A stretch of DNA of 64,000 nt from Paenibacillus sp. V4I7 (lineage in GTDB: Bacteria; Bacillota; Bacilli; Paenibacillales; NBRC-103111). The first letter of the stretch is position 1. Each line of letters begins with the position of its first letter. This document shows, in pieces, positions 52,642 through 62,397 of this stretch. The stretch is taken from NCBI RefSeq assembly GCF_030817275.1, contig NZ_JAUSZD010000002.1:2976001-3040000 (forward strand), given 5' to 3'. Below the pieces are notes generated by a model. That model saw only the letters and a list, made by a program, of their open reading frames with translations, searched no databases and had not been told where the DNA came from. Position numbers and translations under genes: made by a program.

Positions 52642-53538
52642 GTGGAGCAAAAAGCTGTAAGTATTCCGATTGGTGCAGGCATGAAATCATCGCTATTGTC
52701 TAAAATAAAAGCACCCTATTTGCGAATTTTCTTCGCTAACCCAAAAATAGTGTGGGCTATGGTCATCCTCGTTCCCATGATACTTTTAACCTTGTTGGCT
52801 CCCTGGCTTCCACTGCACGCGCCACTAGAGAGTAATGTCCGTTCAAGCTTGGCCGCCCCTTCGTTCGAGCATATTTTTGGGACGGATAAACTCGGGAGAG
52901 ACGTATTCAGCCGAACACTTTCGGGAACGAAGGTATCGTTAATGATCGGTATTAGTGTAGCTGTGATTTCATTGATTTTCGGCATTATATTTGGCACCAT
53001 TTCGGGTTTTTATGGAAAATTCGTCGGTCGTTTGATTATGGGTATTGTTGATATTCTGCTTGCTTTCCCTTCGCTATTACTGGCCATTGGCATGGTGGCC
53101 ATTCTTGGAGCTGGGGCCATTCCCGTTATATGCGCTATAACCTTAGCGGATGTCCCTCGTTTCATTCGTCTTCAGCGTTCCCTCGTGATCAGCTTAAAAT
53201 CACGTACCTTTATTGATGCAGCTAGAACCGTAAAGGCATCGCAAACCTGGCTGATGACCAAACACATCATTCCGAATACGATCGCCCCTCTGTTAGTAGC
53301 AGCCAGCATTGCTGCTGCAAATGCGATATTAATTGAAGCAAGTTTGAGCTTTCTTGGTTTAGGCATCATGCTTCCTGAGCCATCTCTAGGCAATATCATT
53401 AAAGATGGGCAACTGTTTTTACAGCAGGCCTGGTGGATTTCCACTTTCCCAGGTTTAGTCATATTGTTTATTACAATTTCGTTTCATTTTTTATCGGATG
53501 GTATTCGCGAAATTTTGGACCCAAGATCAAGGAATTAA
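52642..53538 (+). CDS. Opp/Dpp-type permease C
   Basis: 298 residues from GTG 52642, AAGGAGGGATTAGG upstream. DppC hallmarks: HIFGTDKLGRDVFSRTLSGT, EAA-type loop DAARTVKASQTWLMTKHIIP, and C-terminal DGIREILDPRSRN. Confidence 0.92.
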   Translation: MEQKAVSIPIGAGMKSSLLSKIKAPYLRIFFANPKIVWAMVILVPMILLTLLAPWLPLHAPLESNVRSSLAAPSFEHIFGTDKLGRDVFSRTLSGTKVSLMIGISVAVISLIFGIIFGTISGFYGKFVGRLIMGIVDILLAFPSLLLAIGMVAILGAGAIPVICAITLADVPRFIRLQRSLVISLKSRTFIDAARTVKASQTWLMTKHIIPNTIAPLLVAASIAAANAILIEASLSFLGLGIMLPEPSLGNIIKDGQLFLQQAWWISTFPGLVILFITISFHFLSDGIREILDPRSRN

Positions 53539-53576
53539 TCATCATTCGCATTTCATTGTAAGAGGAGAGATGATGC

Positions 53577-55592
53577 ATGGAGATGGAAGCGATCAACAAG
53601 GAACCGTTATTGCAAGTTCGCGATTTGCACACGCATTTCTCTACAGAGTCGGGGACGGTTAAAGCTGTGAACGGAGTTAGCTTCGAGTTACAACGCGGGG
53701 AACGATTAGCGATTGTAGGCGAAAGCGGTTCTGGTAAAAGTGCTATGGCCATGTCTCTCATTCAGCTTATTGCCTACCCAGGTAAAATCGTTTCCGGAAG
53801 CGTCAAGTTGGATGGCCGGGAGTTGATTGGAATTAGCGAGGGGAGTCTGAATAAACTTCGCGGCAGTTCGATTGGAACCATTTTCCAAGACCCCATGTCA
53901 TCATTGGATCCCATTATGAACATAGAAAATCAAATGGTTACACCGATTCGCCAGCACCTTAAGTTAAATGCAAAAGAAGCGCGCCAGCATGCGGTGGATA
54001 TCCTAAGCAGCGTTGGCATTCCGGATGCAGATAAACGAATATCAGCTTTTCCGTTTGAATTGAGCGGAGGCATGCGCCAACGTGTGATGATTGCCATGGC
54101 GTTATCTTGTCATCCCAAAATCATTATTGCGGATGAACCGACGACGGCCTTGGATGTTACGATTCAAGCGCAAATCGTCGAGCTTTTAAAGGAAATGACG
54201 GAAATAACCGGCACCGCCATGATGTTCATCACCCATGATCTAGGATTAGTTGCCCGTTTTGCTCAGAAGGTTGCTGTCATGTATGCGGGAAAGATGGTTG
54301 AGTTTGGAACGGTTCACGAGATCTTCGGTCAGCCTAAACATCCTTACACGCAAAGCTTGCTACAAACCATTCCAAGCGTCAGTGGGAAAAATCGGGAACG
54401 GCTTTTGCAAATCCAAGGTTTTCCTCCGGATATGAAGGTGCCAATTGTAGGTTGTTCTTATAAAGAACGATGTCCGGCTGCCATAGAGCGATGCTATCAT
54501 GAATCACCTGACCTGATCTTTCGTGATGGCAGTCATTCATCTGCTTGCTGGTTGGAAAAGGGCTTAATGTCCGGACAAAATAAAGATAGAATCGCAACAC
54601 TAAGTAATCAGGAAAAGGAATTTGCTGCTGTCTCCAAGGCGAGTTCAACAAGCGGCGATCATCGTGTTTCAGAGGTTGTTTTGGAAATTCGTGATCTACA
54701 CAAGCATTTCAAGAAGACATCGATGCTCCCCTGGAAGAAGGGATCTGAAATTCGTGCCGTCAACGGGATTGATTTGATTCTGAAAAAAGGGGAGACGATA
54801 GGAATCGTTGGTGAAAGCGGATGTGGGAAAAGTACAACTGCACGAATGCTGCTCCAATTGGATGAACCCACGAAAGGGAGTATCCAAATGGATGGGAATA
54901 TCCAGATTATATTTCAAGACCCCTACTCCTCTTTTAACCCTAAAATGAAAATAAGCGATATTATTGCTGAGCCCCTTCATGTTCAGAAAATAGGAACAAA
55001 AGAAGAGCGGAAGCAGAAAGTGCGCGAGCTGATCCTAAAGGTTGGCTTGGAGACCTCTTTCCTGGATCGATATCCGAGCCAGTTGAGCGGCGGACAACGC
55101 CAACGTGTCGGTGTTGCCAGGTCGCTTGCTTTAAATCCTTCCATCGTTGTAGCAGATGAGCCTACTTCAGCGCTAGATGTCTCTGTTCGAGCGCAAATCA
55201 TAAATTTGCTGTGTGATTTGAAGGATGAAATGGGACTCAGCTTTGTCTTCATTTCACACGATTTATCCACCGTTCGCTATATCTCAGATACGATTGCCGT
55301 CATGTATCTGGGAGAAATCGTCGAATATGGACCAGCCGCAGAAATTTTCATGGATCCAGCACACCCCTATACCAAAGCGCTGCTTGCTGCAGTTCCGATA
55401 CCAGATCCACAGTTGGAAGAAAGGCGTGACATCAAACTACTTAAAGGCGAATTGCCAAGCCCGGCTAATCCTCCTTCAGGCTGTGCTTTTAGCTCGCGTT
55501 GTCCGCTTTCAGAGGAAAGATGTTTACAAGAAAAGCCTAAGCTTAACAACTATTTAGGTTTTAGAAAGGTTTCCTGTCATGTTTACTCCTGA
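53577..55592 (+). CDS. Fused Opp/Dpp ATPase (D and F in one chain)
   Basis: 671 residues with two complete ABC ATPase domains. Domain 1 (about 8-265): Walker A GESGSGKSA, signature LSGGM, Walker B IIADEPTTALD. A Cys-bearing oligopeptide-transporter C-terminal region follows (CSYKERCPAAIERC). Domain 2 (about 365-610): Walker A GESGCGKST, signature LSGGQ, Walker B VVADEPTSALD, and a second Cys-bearing tail (CAFSSRCPLSEERC). Firmicutes usually encode OppD and OppF separately. It powers the 50-53.5 kb importer. Its end overlaps the MFS gene by 14 bases, suggesting coupling. Confidence 0.92.
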   Translation: MEMEAINKEPLLQVRDLHTHFSTESGTVKAVNGVSFELQRGERLAIVGESGSGKSAMAMSLIQLIAYPGKIVSGSVKLDGRELIGISEGSLNKLRGSSIGTIFQDPMSSLDPIMNIENQMVTPIRQHLKLNAKEARQHAVDILSSVGIPDADKRISAFPFELSGGMRQRVMIAMALSCHPKIIIADEPTTALDVTIQAQIVELLKEMTEITGTAMMFITHDLGLVARFAQKVAVMYAGKMVEFGTVHEIFGQPKHPYTQSLLQTIPSVSGKNRERLLQIQGFPPDMKVPIVGCSYKERCPAAIERCYHESPDLIFRDGSHSSACWLEKGLMSGQNKDRIATLSNQEKEFAAVSKASSTSGDHRVSEVVLEIRDLHKHFKKTSMLPWKKGSEIRAVNGIDLILKKGETIGIVGESGCGKSTTARMLLQLDEPTKGSIQMDGNIQIIFQDPYSSFNPKMKISDIIAEPLHVQKIGTKEERKQKVRELILKVGLETSFLDRYPSQLSGGQRQRVGVARSLALNPSIVVADEPTSALDVSVRAQIINLLCDLKDEMGLSFVFISHDLSTVRYISDTIAVMYLGEIVEYGPAAEIFMDPAHPYTKALLAAVPIPDPQLEERRDIKLLKGELPSPANPPSGCAFSSRCPLSEERCLQEKPKLNNYLGFRKVSCHVYS

Positions 55593-56835
55593 ATTTTATC
55601 GGAAGTTCGGCATTTTTGGCGGCGGTCTTTTTTTTACCATAACTGGAATGGCGCAGCCATTTTTCACGCTATACGCAGAAGAAATCGGCGCTTCAACGGC
55701 TGCGATTGGCTTTATGGTAACCATGCGTTCTTTACTTCCTATCTTTATTGCGATGCCAGTCGGGCAATTAATTGATTCCGTCGGTCCGATTAAAATGCTT
55801 AAATATGGAAGTATATTCCTCATATTGTCATTGTTCAGCAATATGATAGCGACGAATTTATGGTTAATGTCGCTGTCTCAAGTATTTATGGGTGTGTGTA
55901 TCATCATCATGGCGTCTTCATTTCAGGTATTGGTTTCCGATGGTCCTAAAAACGAACGGAATGAAAATATAAAGAAATACTCCATGTGGATGTCTGGTGG
56001 AGGGATGCTGGGTCCCTTGATTGGCGGTGCGATCACTTCGTTATTTCTAAACCAACTCTTGGGTTATAAATTTACCTTCGGTATAGCTTTTGCAGCTTCC
56101 GTTTTATTTTTTATAACGCTGCTTGTTATTTCCAAAGGGTATCAATTTAAGGGGGATGCAGATCTTGTAAAACCAAGGGATCTTTTTAAGATAAGAGGAA
56201 TTGCGGATAGCTATATGAGTGGTATTCACTTGACAAGAACCCGTTCTGTTCAGTTTGGTTTGATAGCGACATTTCTGATTATGTATATACAATCGATGTA
56301 CATGAGCTTTATGCCGCTATTCTTAAAACAGCTGGGTTATTCGACTCTCATCGTTTCAATCATCATATCCGTGAATGGGTTGTCCGGCATGCTGTCCAGA
56401 TACGGGCTTAGTTGGCTGATGAAGCGAACCCATATGGAACGCATCCTCCTTTCGGCAGGTTTCATTGCTTCAATTTGTGTTGTATTAACGCCGTTTGCAG
56501 GGCCGCATATAGTGGGAATGTTAGTTCTGGTTATCGTTTTGGGTGGAGCAGTTGGGATCAATCTGCCCGTCAGTATCATGATTGTTGTTAACGATACGAA
56601 GGATTCCGATCGAGGTAAGCTTATGGGGCTGCGCTTGATTGTGAACCGATTCTCACAAATTATAAGCCCAACGATGTTCGGGGTAATGGGACAAACAATG
56701 GGTTTATCCATGGCTTTTTACACTGGAGGTGGATTTCTAGTGGTCTCCATGCTAATATTTTCATTGTTTACCTCTATGAAATGGCAGTTAAAAACAATAG
56801 GTATAGATCCGAAACCCACAGAAAAGCCGTCATAA
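55579..56835 (+). CDS. MFS transporter
   Basis: 418 residues, 12 predicted helices. The motif-A-like loop between helices 2 and 3 reads GQLIDSVGPIKMLKYGSIF; helix 5 region GGGMLGPLIGGAITSLF resembles motif C of drug-proton antiporters. Probable efflux of a small molecule. Translationally overlaps the ATPase gene, so it belongs to the same system, perhaps exporting the hydrolase product or the toxic substrate. Confidence 0.88.
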   Translation: MFTPEFYRKFGIFGGGLFFTITGMAQPFFTLYAEEIGASTAAIGFMVTMRSLLPIFIAMPVGQLIDSVGPIKMLKYGSIFLILSLFSNMIATNLWLMSLSQVFMGVCIIIMASSFQVLVSDGPKNERNENIKKYSMWMSGGGMLGPLIGGAITSLFLNQLLGYKFTFGIAFAASVLFFITLLVISKGYQFKGDADLVKPRDLFKIRGIADSYMSGIHLTRTRSVQFGLIATFLIMYIQSMYMSFMPLFLKQLGYSTLIVSIIISVNGLSGMLSRYGLSWLMKRTHMERILLSAGFIASICVVLTPFAGPHIVGMLVLVIVLGGAVGINLPVSIMIVVNDTKDSDRGKLMGLRLIVNRFSQIISPTMFGVMGQTMGLSMAFYTGGGFLVVSMLIFSLFTSMKWQLKTIGIDPKPTEKPS

Positions 56836-56874
56836 TGTTTCCTGGTTTTGGGAAGCACTACAGGGGGGAGCCAT

Positions 56875-58611
56875 ATGCGATTTTTCAAAAAATATAGAAA
56901 AAAATACTGGAAGCTCTTTTCATTTGCCGTTGTATTTTTAATGTTAGAAGCCATGTGTGACCTAATGCTGCCTACGATAATGGCTAAAATCGTGGATGTT
57001 GGCGTGGCAGGCAATCAAATGGATTATGTAGTAAGGATGGGCGGACTTATGCTGCTCATTACAACAGTAGGAGCAGTGTCAGCTTCGGGTCGGAATATTC
57101 TTTCAAGTCGGGTATCCCAACAGTTTGGAGCTGAGTTAAGAGCGGACCTGTTTAGTAAAATTCAGTTTCTTTCTTTTGAGAATCTTGATAAATTTGATAA
57201 AGCTTCCTTAGTGACCCGTTTAACTAATGATGTTATCCAAGTACAAAACTTTGTAAATGGACTCATGCGGGTTTTTATGAAAGCTCCTCTTTTATGTATA
57301 GGAAGCTTAATTATGGCCATTCGCCTTAATCCAAACTTGGCCGTTATATTAGCCGTGATCGTTCCGATTGTATGTTTGTTAATCATACTGAATATGAAGG
57401 TAGGCTATCCTTTATTTCTAAACATGCAGAAGGCAATGGATCGAGTTAATAGCATCATGAGGGAGTATTTATCCGGTGTTCGAGTTGTGAAGGCTTTCAA
57501 TCAATTTGACTATGAAGTGGAGAAATTCGGTAAAGCCAATAAAGAATATCAAGAAAGATCCATGAATGCTATGCGAGCAATGGCTGTGTTTGGGCCTACG
57601 ATTACGTTGACCGTAAATTTTGGGATCATAGCCGTCATTTGGCTTGGCGGGATAAGGGTCAATAATGGTCAAATGCAAGTCGGCCACATTATTGCGTTTA
57701 CGAATTATATGACACAGATTCTTTTTTCGCTTATGACAATATCCATGGTATTCAATATGTTTGTGAGGGCAAGAGCTTCGACAGGACGGATCGGCGAGGT
57801 GCTCGCATTAGAAAACGCGATGAAATGGCCAGAGGGTCATGGAAAAAACACACAGATTGCCGGGAAAGTGGAGTTTAAGGACGTACATTTTTCATATGTT
57901 GGGCAATCTGACGGGGCCGTGATCAAAGATATTACGCTAACCATTAATCCAGGAGAAACGATAGGAATAATTGGTTCAACGGGCTCTGGAAAAAGTACTT
58001 TAATCAGTTTAATCCCACGCTTCTACGATGCGGTTTCTGGTACGGTTAAGGTGAACGGTGAAGATGTTAAACAATTCAATCCAAGCAATCTGCGTGAGAA
58101 GATTGCCATCGTACCTCAGAAAACTGTTCTTTTCTCTGGCACAGTCAGAGATAATATAGGCTGGGGAAAAGAAGATGCGACGATGGAACAGATTGAACAA
58201 GCGGCAAAAATGGCCGATGCGCACGAATTTATCTCTTCCTTTCCAGATGGCTATCAAACGAAGTTGGGACAAGACGGTGTCAATGTCTCCGGAGGGCAGA
58301 AGCAAAGAATCTGTATCGCCAGAGCCTTAATCAGACAACCTGATATTCTTATTTTAGATGATTGCACAAGCGCAGTTGATGTTGTAACGGAAGCTAATAT
58401 TAAAGGAGCCATAAAAAAATACGCCAAGAATCTCACTTGTATTCTAATCGCACAGCGGATTACCTCTGTGATGGATGCTGATAGGATCGTGGTCATGGAT
58501 CAGGGTTATATCGTTGCTACAGGTCAGCATGATGTGCTTATGGAGACATGTACCGTTTATCAGGAAATATTTCAGTCTCAAATGGGAAGGGAGCTGCAGA
58601 AGAATGTCTGA
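56875..58611 (+). CDS. ABC exporter half-transporter 1 (degenerate site)
   Basis: AGGGGGGAGCC sets ATG 56875, 578 residues. Six membrane helices (1-320), then an ATPase: Walker A GSTGSGKST, signature VSGGQ, Walker B ILILDDCTSAVD. The catalytic Glu after Walker B is Asp here, as in the non-hydrolysing half of heterodimeric exporters such as BmrC/BmrD or LmrC. It overlaps its partner gene by eight bases, supporting a heterodimer. Confidence 0.92.
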   Translation: MRFFKKYRKKYWKLFSFAVVFLMLEAMCDLMLPTIMAKIVDVGVAGNQMDYVVRMGGLMLLITTVGAVSASGRNILSSRVSQQFGAELRADLFSKIQFLSFENLDKFDKASLVTRLTNDVIQVQNFVNGLMRVFMKAPLLCIGSLIMAIRLNPNLAVILAVIVPIVCLLIILNMKVGYPLFLNMQKAMDRVNSIMREYLSGVRVVKAFNQFDYEVEKFGKANKEYQERSMNAMRAMAVFGPTITLTVNFGIIAVIWLGGIRVNNGQMQVGHIIAFTNYMTQILFSLMTISMVFNMFVRARASTGRIGEVLALENAMKWPEGHGKNTQIAGKVEFKDVHFSYVGQSDGAVIKDITLTINPGETIGIIGSTGSGKSTLISLIPRFYDAVSGTVKVNGEDVKQFNPSNLREKIAIVPQKTVLFSGTVRDNIGWGKEDATMEQIEQAAKMADAHEFISSFPDGYQTKLGQDGVNVSGGQKQRICIARALIRQPDILILDDCTSAVDVVTEANIKGAIKKYAKNLTCILIAQRITSVMDADRIVVMDQGYIVATGQHDVLMETCTVYQEIFQSQMGRELQKNV

Positions 58612-60451
58612 AGTGAAGGCTCCTTTGATGACTGGTTTAGAAAGACCTGGGGGCAGGGGAATAAGAGGCGGTACGGTCGTTAAACCTAAAAATTTCAAAG
58701 GGACATTAAAGACACTATGGATGTATATTGGGAAAGAAAAAAAATTGCTAACGATTATTTTTATATTTGCTTTAATAGATTCAGCTACTACGTTATCAGG
58801 ACCCTATTTAATTGGGATTTCCATTGACGCCATGGCAAGCGGATCTGTTAATTTTAAATTGCTCGAAATTGTTTTGATCACATTAACCGTTTCCTATGTC
58901 GTCAATGGCATTCTCCTTTTTTCGCAGGGTTGGCTTATGGCTGGCGCATCGCAAAACATCGTGATGAATCTCAGGCGTACTTTATTTGAAAAGCTGCAAA
59001 AGCTGCCATTAGCGTTTTTCGATTCTCGTCCGCATGGAGAAGTCATGAGCCGACTGACGAATGATATCGACAATGTAAGTAATTCCTTATCTCAGTCCAT
59101 TACTCAGTTAATGTCAGGCTCTATCGTCATTATCGGTTCGATAGTTATGATGTTTGTATTAAGTCCTTTGCTTACTTTGGCAAGTCTAATAACGATACCT
59201 TTGGTCGGTTTACTTGCCCGCACGATTACCAAGAAAACCAGTCTTTTATTTAAGGCTCAACAAATGCAGCTTGGCAAGCTTAATGGTTACATCGAGGAAA
59301 CAATTTCCGGCATTCTAGTGGTAAAAGCCTTCAATCATGAGGGAAAGGCAATCCAAGAATTTAAAAAGGTGAATGATGTATTGTGTGAGGCTGGATTGAA
59401 AGCTCAGATCTGGTCAGGATTTCTAATGCCTCTGCTAGGAGTAATTAATAATATTGGATTCACTACAGTGGCTATTATAGGTGGGGTTCTAGCCCTAAAG
59501 AACCTCATAACGATTGGAGTAATTGCTAGCTTTTTAAGCTACTCCAGACAATTTGTCAGACCTTTGACAGATGTGGCCAACGTGTTTAATTTGATGCAAT
59601 CCGGCTTAGCGGGGGCAGAAAGAGTTTTTGAAGTACTGGATGAGCAAGAAGAACCTAAAGATTCAGCTAATGCCATTGTATTAGACAATGCAGAAGGTCA
59701 TGTCGTTTTTGAAAATGTATGTTTTGGGTATCGACCCGGCCTTCCTATCCTGAGCGATGTAAGCTTTGAATCCAGAAAAGCGAGCAGTACCGCATTCGTT
59801 GGTCCAACCGGAGCTGGAAAGACAACGATCGTTAATTTAGTGACACGATTCTATGATGTAACAGAAGGCAGAATTTTAATTGACGGTATTGATATAAAAA
59901 ATTATACAAGAGACAGTTTAAGAAGATGCTTTGGTATCGTGCTTCAGGATACTTATTTATTCTCAGGTACAATCATGGAGAACATTAAATACGGTAAATC
60001 CGGCGCAACGGATGAAGAAGTGGAAGAGGCTGCAGTTATGGCAAATGCAGATGTGTTTATTAAGCGTCTCCCGCTTCAGTACGAAACGCTTTTGTCTGAG
60101 AACGGTGGAAATCTAAGTCAAGGACAACGACAGCTTTTGGCAATTGCGAGAGTTATCCTCGCTAAACCTTCCGTTCTTATTTTGGATGAAGCAACAAGCA
60201 GTATTGATACACGTACAGAACTTCATATCCAGGATGCTTTATTACATATCATGAAGGGACGCACCAGCTTTATCATTGCGCACAGATTGAATACCATTCG
60301 TGATGCAGATACGATTATGGTGATTGACCGGGGTGGAATTGCAGAAAAGGGAGATCACGAAGCCTTAATGAACGGGCAAGGGGTTTATTATCACATGTTT
60401 TATAACCAATTTAAAAACTTGAGCGAATTTAAGTGCCCAAACTTATTATAA
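58604..60451 (+). CDS. ABC exporter half-transporter 2 (catalytic)
   Basis: ATG 58604 after GGGAAGGGAGCTGCAG, 615 residues; the longer open frame lies in the previous gene. Six membrane helices, Walker A GPTGAGKTT, signature LSQGQ, Walker B VLILDEATSSID with the catalytic Glu. A 37-residue N-terminal extension precedes helix 1. The last few codons (from about 60435) may come from a rearrangement: the stop lies within a copy of the Nudix 3' end. Partner of half-transporter 1; likely drug or peptide export. Confidence 0.92.
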   Translation: MSEVKAPLMTGLERPGGRGIRGGTVVKPKNFKGTLKTLWMYIGKEKKLLTIIFIFALIDSATTLSGPYLIGISIDAMASGSVNFKLLEIVLITLTVSYVVNGILLFSQGWLMAGASQNIVMNLRRTLFEKLQKLPLAFFDSRPHGEVMSRLTNDIDNVSNSLSQSITQLMSGSIVIIGSIVMMFVLSPLLTLASLITIPLVGLLARTITKKTSLLFKAQQMQLGKLNGYIEETISGILVVKAFNHEGKAIQEFKKVNDVLCEAGLKAQIWSGFLMPLLGVINNIGFTTVAIIGGVLALKNLITIGVIASFLSYSRQFVRPLTDVANVFNLMQSGLAGAERVFEVLDEQEEPKDSANAIVLDNAEGHVVFENVCFGYRPGLPILSDVSFESRKASSTAFVGPTGAGKTTIVNLVTRFYDVTEGRILIDGIDIKNYTRDSLRRCFGIVLQDTYLFSGTIMENIKYGKSGATDEEVEEAAVMANADVFIKRLPLQYETLLSENGGNLSQGQRQLLAIARVILAKPSVLILDEATSSIDTRTELHIQDALLHIMKGRTSFIIAHRLNTIRDADTIMVIDRGGIAEKGDHEALMNGQGVYYHMFYNQFKNLSEFKCPNLL

Positions 60452-60482
60452 AAAGTTCGATGGCAAACTAATATTGGAATAG
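60446..60482 (+). pseudogene. Copy of Nudix gene 3' end
   Basis: Encodes YKKFDGKLILE and stop. 45 bases from 60446 match 28381-28425 with two mismatches. Family-1 centre GGAGCTTGCCTCGCGGCAGC (from 60522) with a T run follows, as it does behind the intact Nudix gene. Confidence 0.7.
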
Positions 60483-60554
60483 TTGTCGGCATTGGATGGA
60501 ATAGGAACTAAAAGAGTACTAGGAGCTTGCCTCGCGGCAGCTCCATTTTTTTTG

Positions 60555-60758
60555 TTCAGCGTGCCCAGATCATGTCCTCTATTGCTGATGCAAGGTGAAA
60601 AAAGTCCAATATTAAGCTGGGAACATGCGCAAAAGATGGCGATGTGTAGAACTAACACAATGTTAAAACAGTTTCCAGGCTGTGGACATACGATACGAAA
60701 CGGAGACCCATACGGTTATCAAGATGCAATTAAAAGTTTTTTGAGCATCAACTTATAA
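60555..60758 (+). pseudogene. Alpha/beta hydrolase, C-terminal remnant
   Basis: Reads SCPLLLMQGEKSPILSWEHA, MCRTNTMLKQFPGCGHTIRN, then PYGYQDAIKSFLSIN. The G-C-G-H-x-I block carries the catalytic His region; nucleophile and acid parts are gone. Confidence 0.7.
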
Positions 60759-60788
60759 TTAAAAGGTCATTCTATCGAAAAGAATACT

Positions 60789-60835
60789 AAGCTAACGAGA
60801 AACGATAGTTCAATCAGACAGGGAGCAGACCACCG
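60789..60835. repeat. Family-1 element cut by GNAT remnant
   Basis: AAGCTAACGAGAAACGATAG, centre begins GGGAGCAGACCACCGCGGCA and stops at the junction with the GNAT fragment (60842). Confidence 0.6.
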
Positions 60836-60841
60836 CGGCAG

Positions 60842-61039
60842 GTATTAAAAGAAGTCATCGAATTTGGTTTTACCAAAATGGGATTAACTATGATTGATGC
60901 GACTGTGGAACCTGAGAATGAAAAATCCATTAAATTAATGAAGAAATTAGGATTTGAAAGAGCACTGGAACCAAGAGACAATTTAATATATTTTTATTTG
61001 AATCGAAATAGTTTCGAAGACAGCAGGGCTGAAATGTGA
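60842..61039 (+). pseudogene. GNAT acetyltransferase, C-terminal remnant
   Basis: 66 codons reading VLKEVIEFGFTKMGLTMIDA, TVEPENEKSIKLMKKLGFER, then a C-terminal strand IYFYLNRN. Matches the second half of the GNAT fold. No start. Confidence 0.75.
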
Positions 61040-61456
61040 TAGTCATGGTTAAGCTCTCTCGGTATGATTTAATTTTCTCACTCAAGCTCGTGTATTCGCA
61101 GGATTTCACCCTCCATGAGAATCGGATGACGAAAGAAAGAGAGTTTATTTGGTAAGCTTATTCGTTAGAAGGTGTGCGGGAACAGAGGTGGAGGTAGCCT
61201 CACCCAATTCATTCCATATGCTGCACGTATTCTCCACAATGCTCTTAGCGATTTTCACTCCCATGTCTCAACGGGTCAAACGCCCTTTCATTCCTTCGTC
61301 ACATCTATCTAAGGGGTGGAGGGCGGTCTTTCTAACGGAACGGGTCGGAGCCCTTTTGCGTAACATATCCCGATACTCCGTGCTTTCTTTGTCCTCCTGC
61401 GAATACACCAACTTAAGTGAGATATGGTCTAGTTTTAAGCTGCCATTGCAAAGATT
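61040..61456. other. Decayed flank of the IS110 copy
   Basis: No gene supported. A minus-strand frame directly beyond the transposase break reads ARLLVGIARSQEAYNPDKIF and stops (about 61430-61500). Confidence 0.4.
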
Positions 61457-62146
61457 TTATCTGGGTTGTAGGCTTCCTGACTGCGTGCAATCCCAACTAA
61501 AAGTCGAGCCAACTTTCCGCATAACTTCATGGGGAAACAGGCGAAGGGTTACCAATGCACCCTTGCAAGTTAGTATTTTAAAAACTTGTCTAAGTTCAGG
61601 GAACACAGTGTCTACCCAGCGGTGGATCTGATTCACTGCACTTACAAGTCGTTTAACAACCGTTTCTCGATTTGCCATCAGGACGCGTAGCTCTTCATAT
61701 TCTGCGGAATGGAAACGGACAGGTGAATAATAGCCATTTTTCACCATGTCTGCAATTACAAGCGCATCCTTTTTGTCACTTTTAGATCGTGTATTGTCGC
61801 GATTTTCTTTGTTCTTCTTGACTAGGTGAGGGTTAACGAGCACGGCTTCAATCTTTTCGTCTTTAAGCCAATGAGCAAGGCTGAGCCAATAGTGGCCAGT
61901 CGGCTCCATACCGACGATCATCTTGTTTAGCTTATACGAAGCTAGCAAGTCACGGATCCAGCGATCAAAAGATCGGAAGCCTACTTCATCATTACTAAAT
62001 TCCAATGGATTACCCAGAGCAATACCGCGGAAGTTCACAGCTCTGGCAACGGGGATCTCCTGTGCGATATCTACACCGATAACTAGGTGATCCACGGTAA
62101 TATTTTCAATGAGTTGATTTTGCTTAACTTGTGACTTAAACTTCAT
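61457..62146 (-). mobile_element. IS110-family transposase, C-terminal half lost
   Basis: 229 residues from an ATG with CAGGAGGTCGCTC upstream. The DEDD (RuvC-like) domain is complete: Asp in VIGVDIAQEI, Glu in IVGMEPTGHYWL and the pair in NTRSKSDKKDALVIADMV. The C-terminal domain with the catalytic Ser (Transposase_20) is replaced after VMRKVGS by unrelated residues. Dead copy. IS110 ends carry the bridge RNA; no intact end was recognised. Confidence 0.85.
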
Positions 62147-62257
62147 AGTAGAGCGACCTCCTGATGTGGGATTTTAAGGGCTGTAGACCCGTTGTGTACT
62201 CCCATCTTACAGAGGCGCTCTTTTTTATTCAAACTCCAAATTATTCGTTCCACAGGA

Positions 62258-62324
62258 ATTCTAACGGAGTACGATGGTTCAATAAATTACATCACAAAGC
62301 TGCTCGGGGACAACGGCAGCTTTG
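62258..62324. repeat. Family-1 element
   Basis: ATTCTAACGGAGTACGATGG; centre AAAGCTGC..GGCAGCTTT. Third hairpin not seen. Confidence 0.6.
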
Positions 62325-62397
62325 TTACGTTTACGAGCAGAATTGCTTACCTTTTTTCACATATAAACGTCTTTACAGGTAGGGGTGAGGAAAAATA

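Noticed and set aside
60483..60758. 91-aa frame as an intact gene
   Set aside because: Its first 25 residues translate a family-1 hairpin; only the alpha/beta hydrolase tail is real.
61149..61631. 160-aa plus-strand frame
   Set aside because: Antisense to the IS110 transposase and its decayed flank, no binding site.
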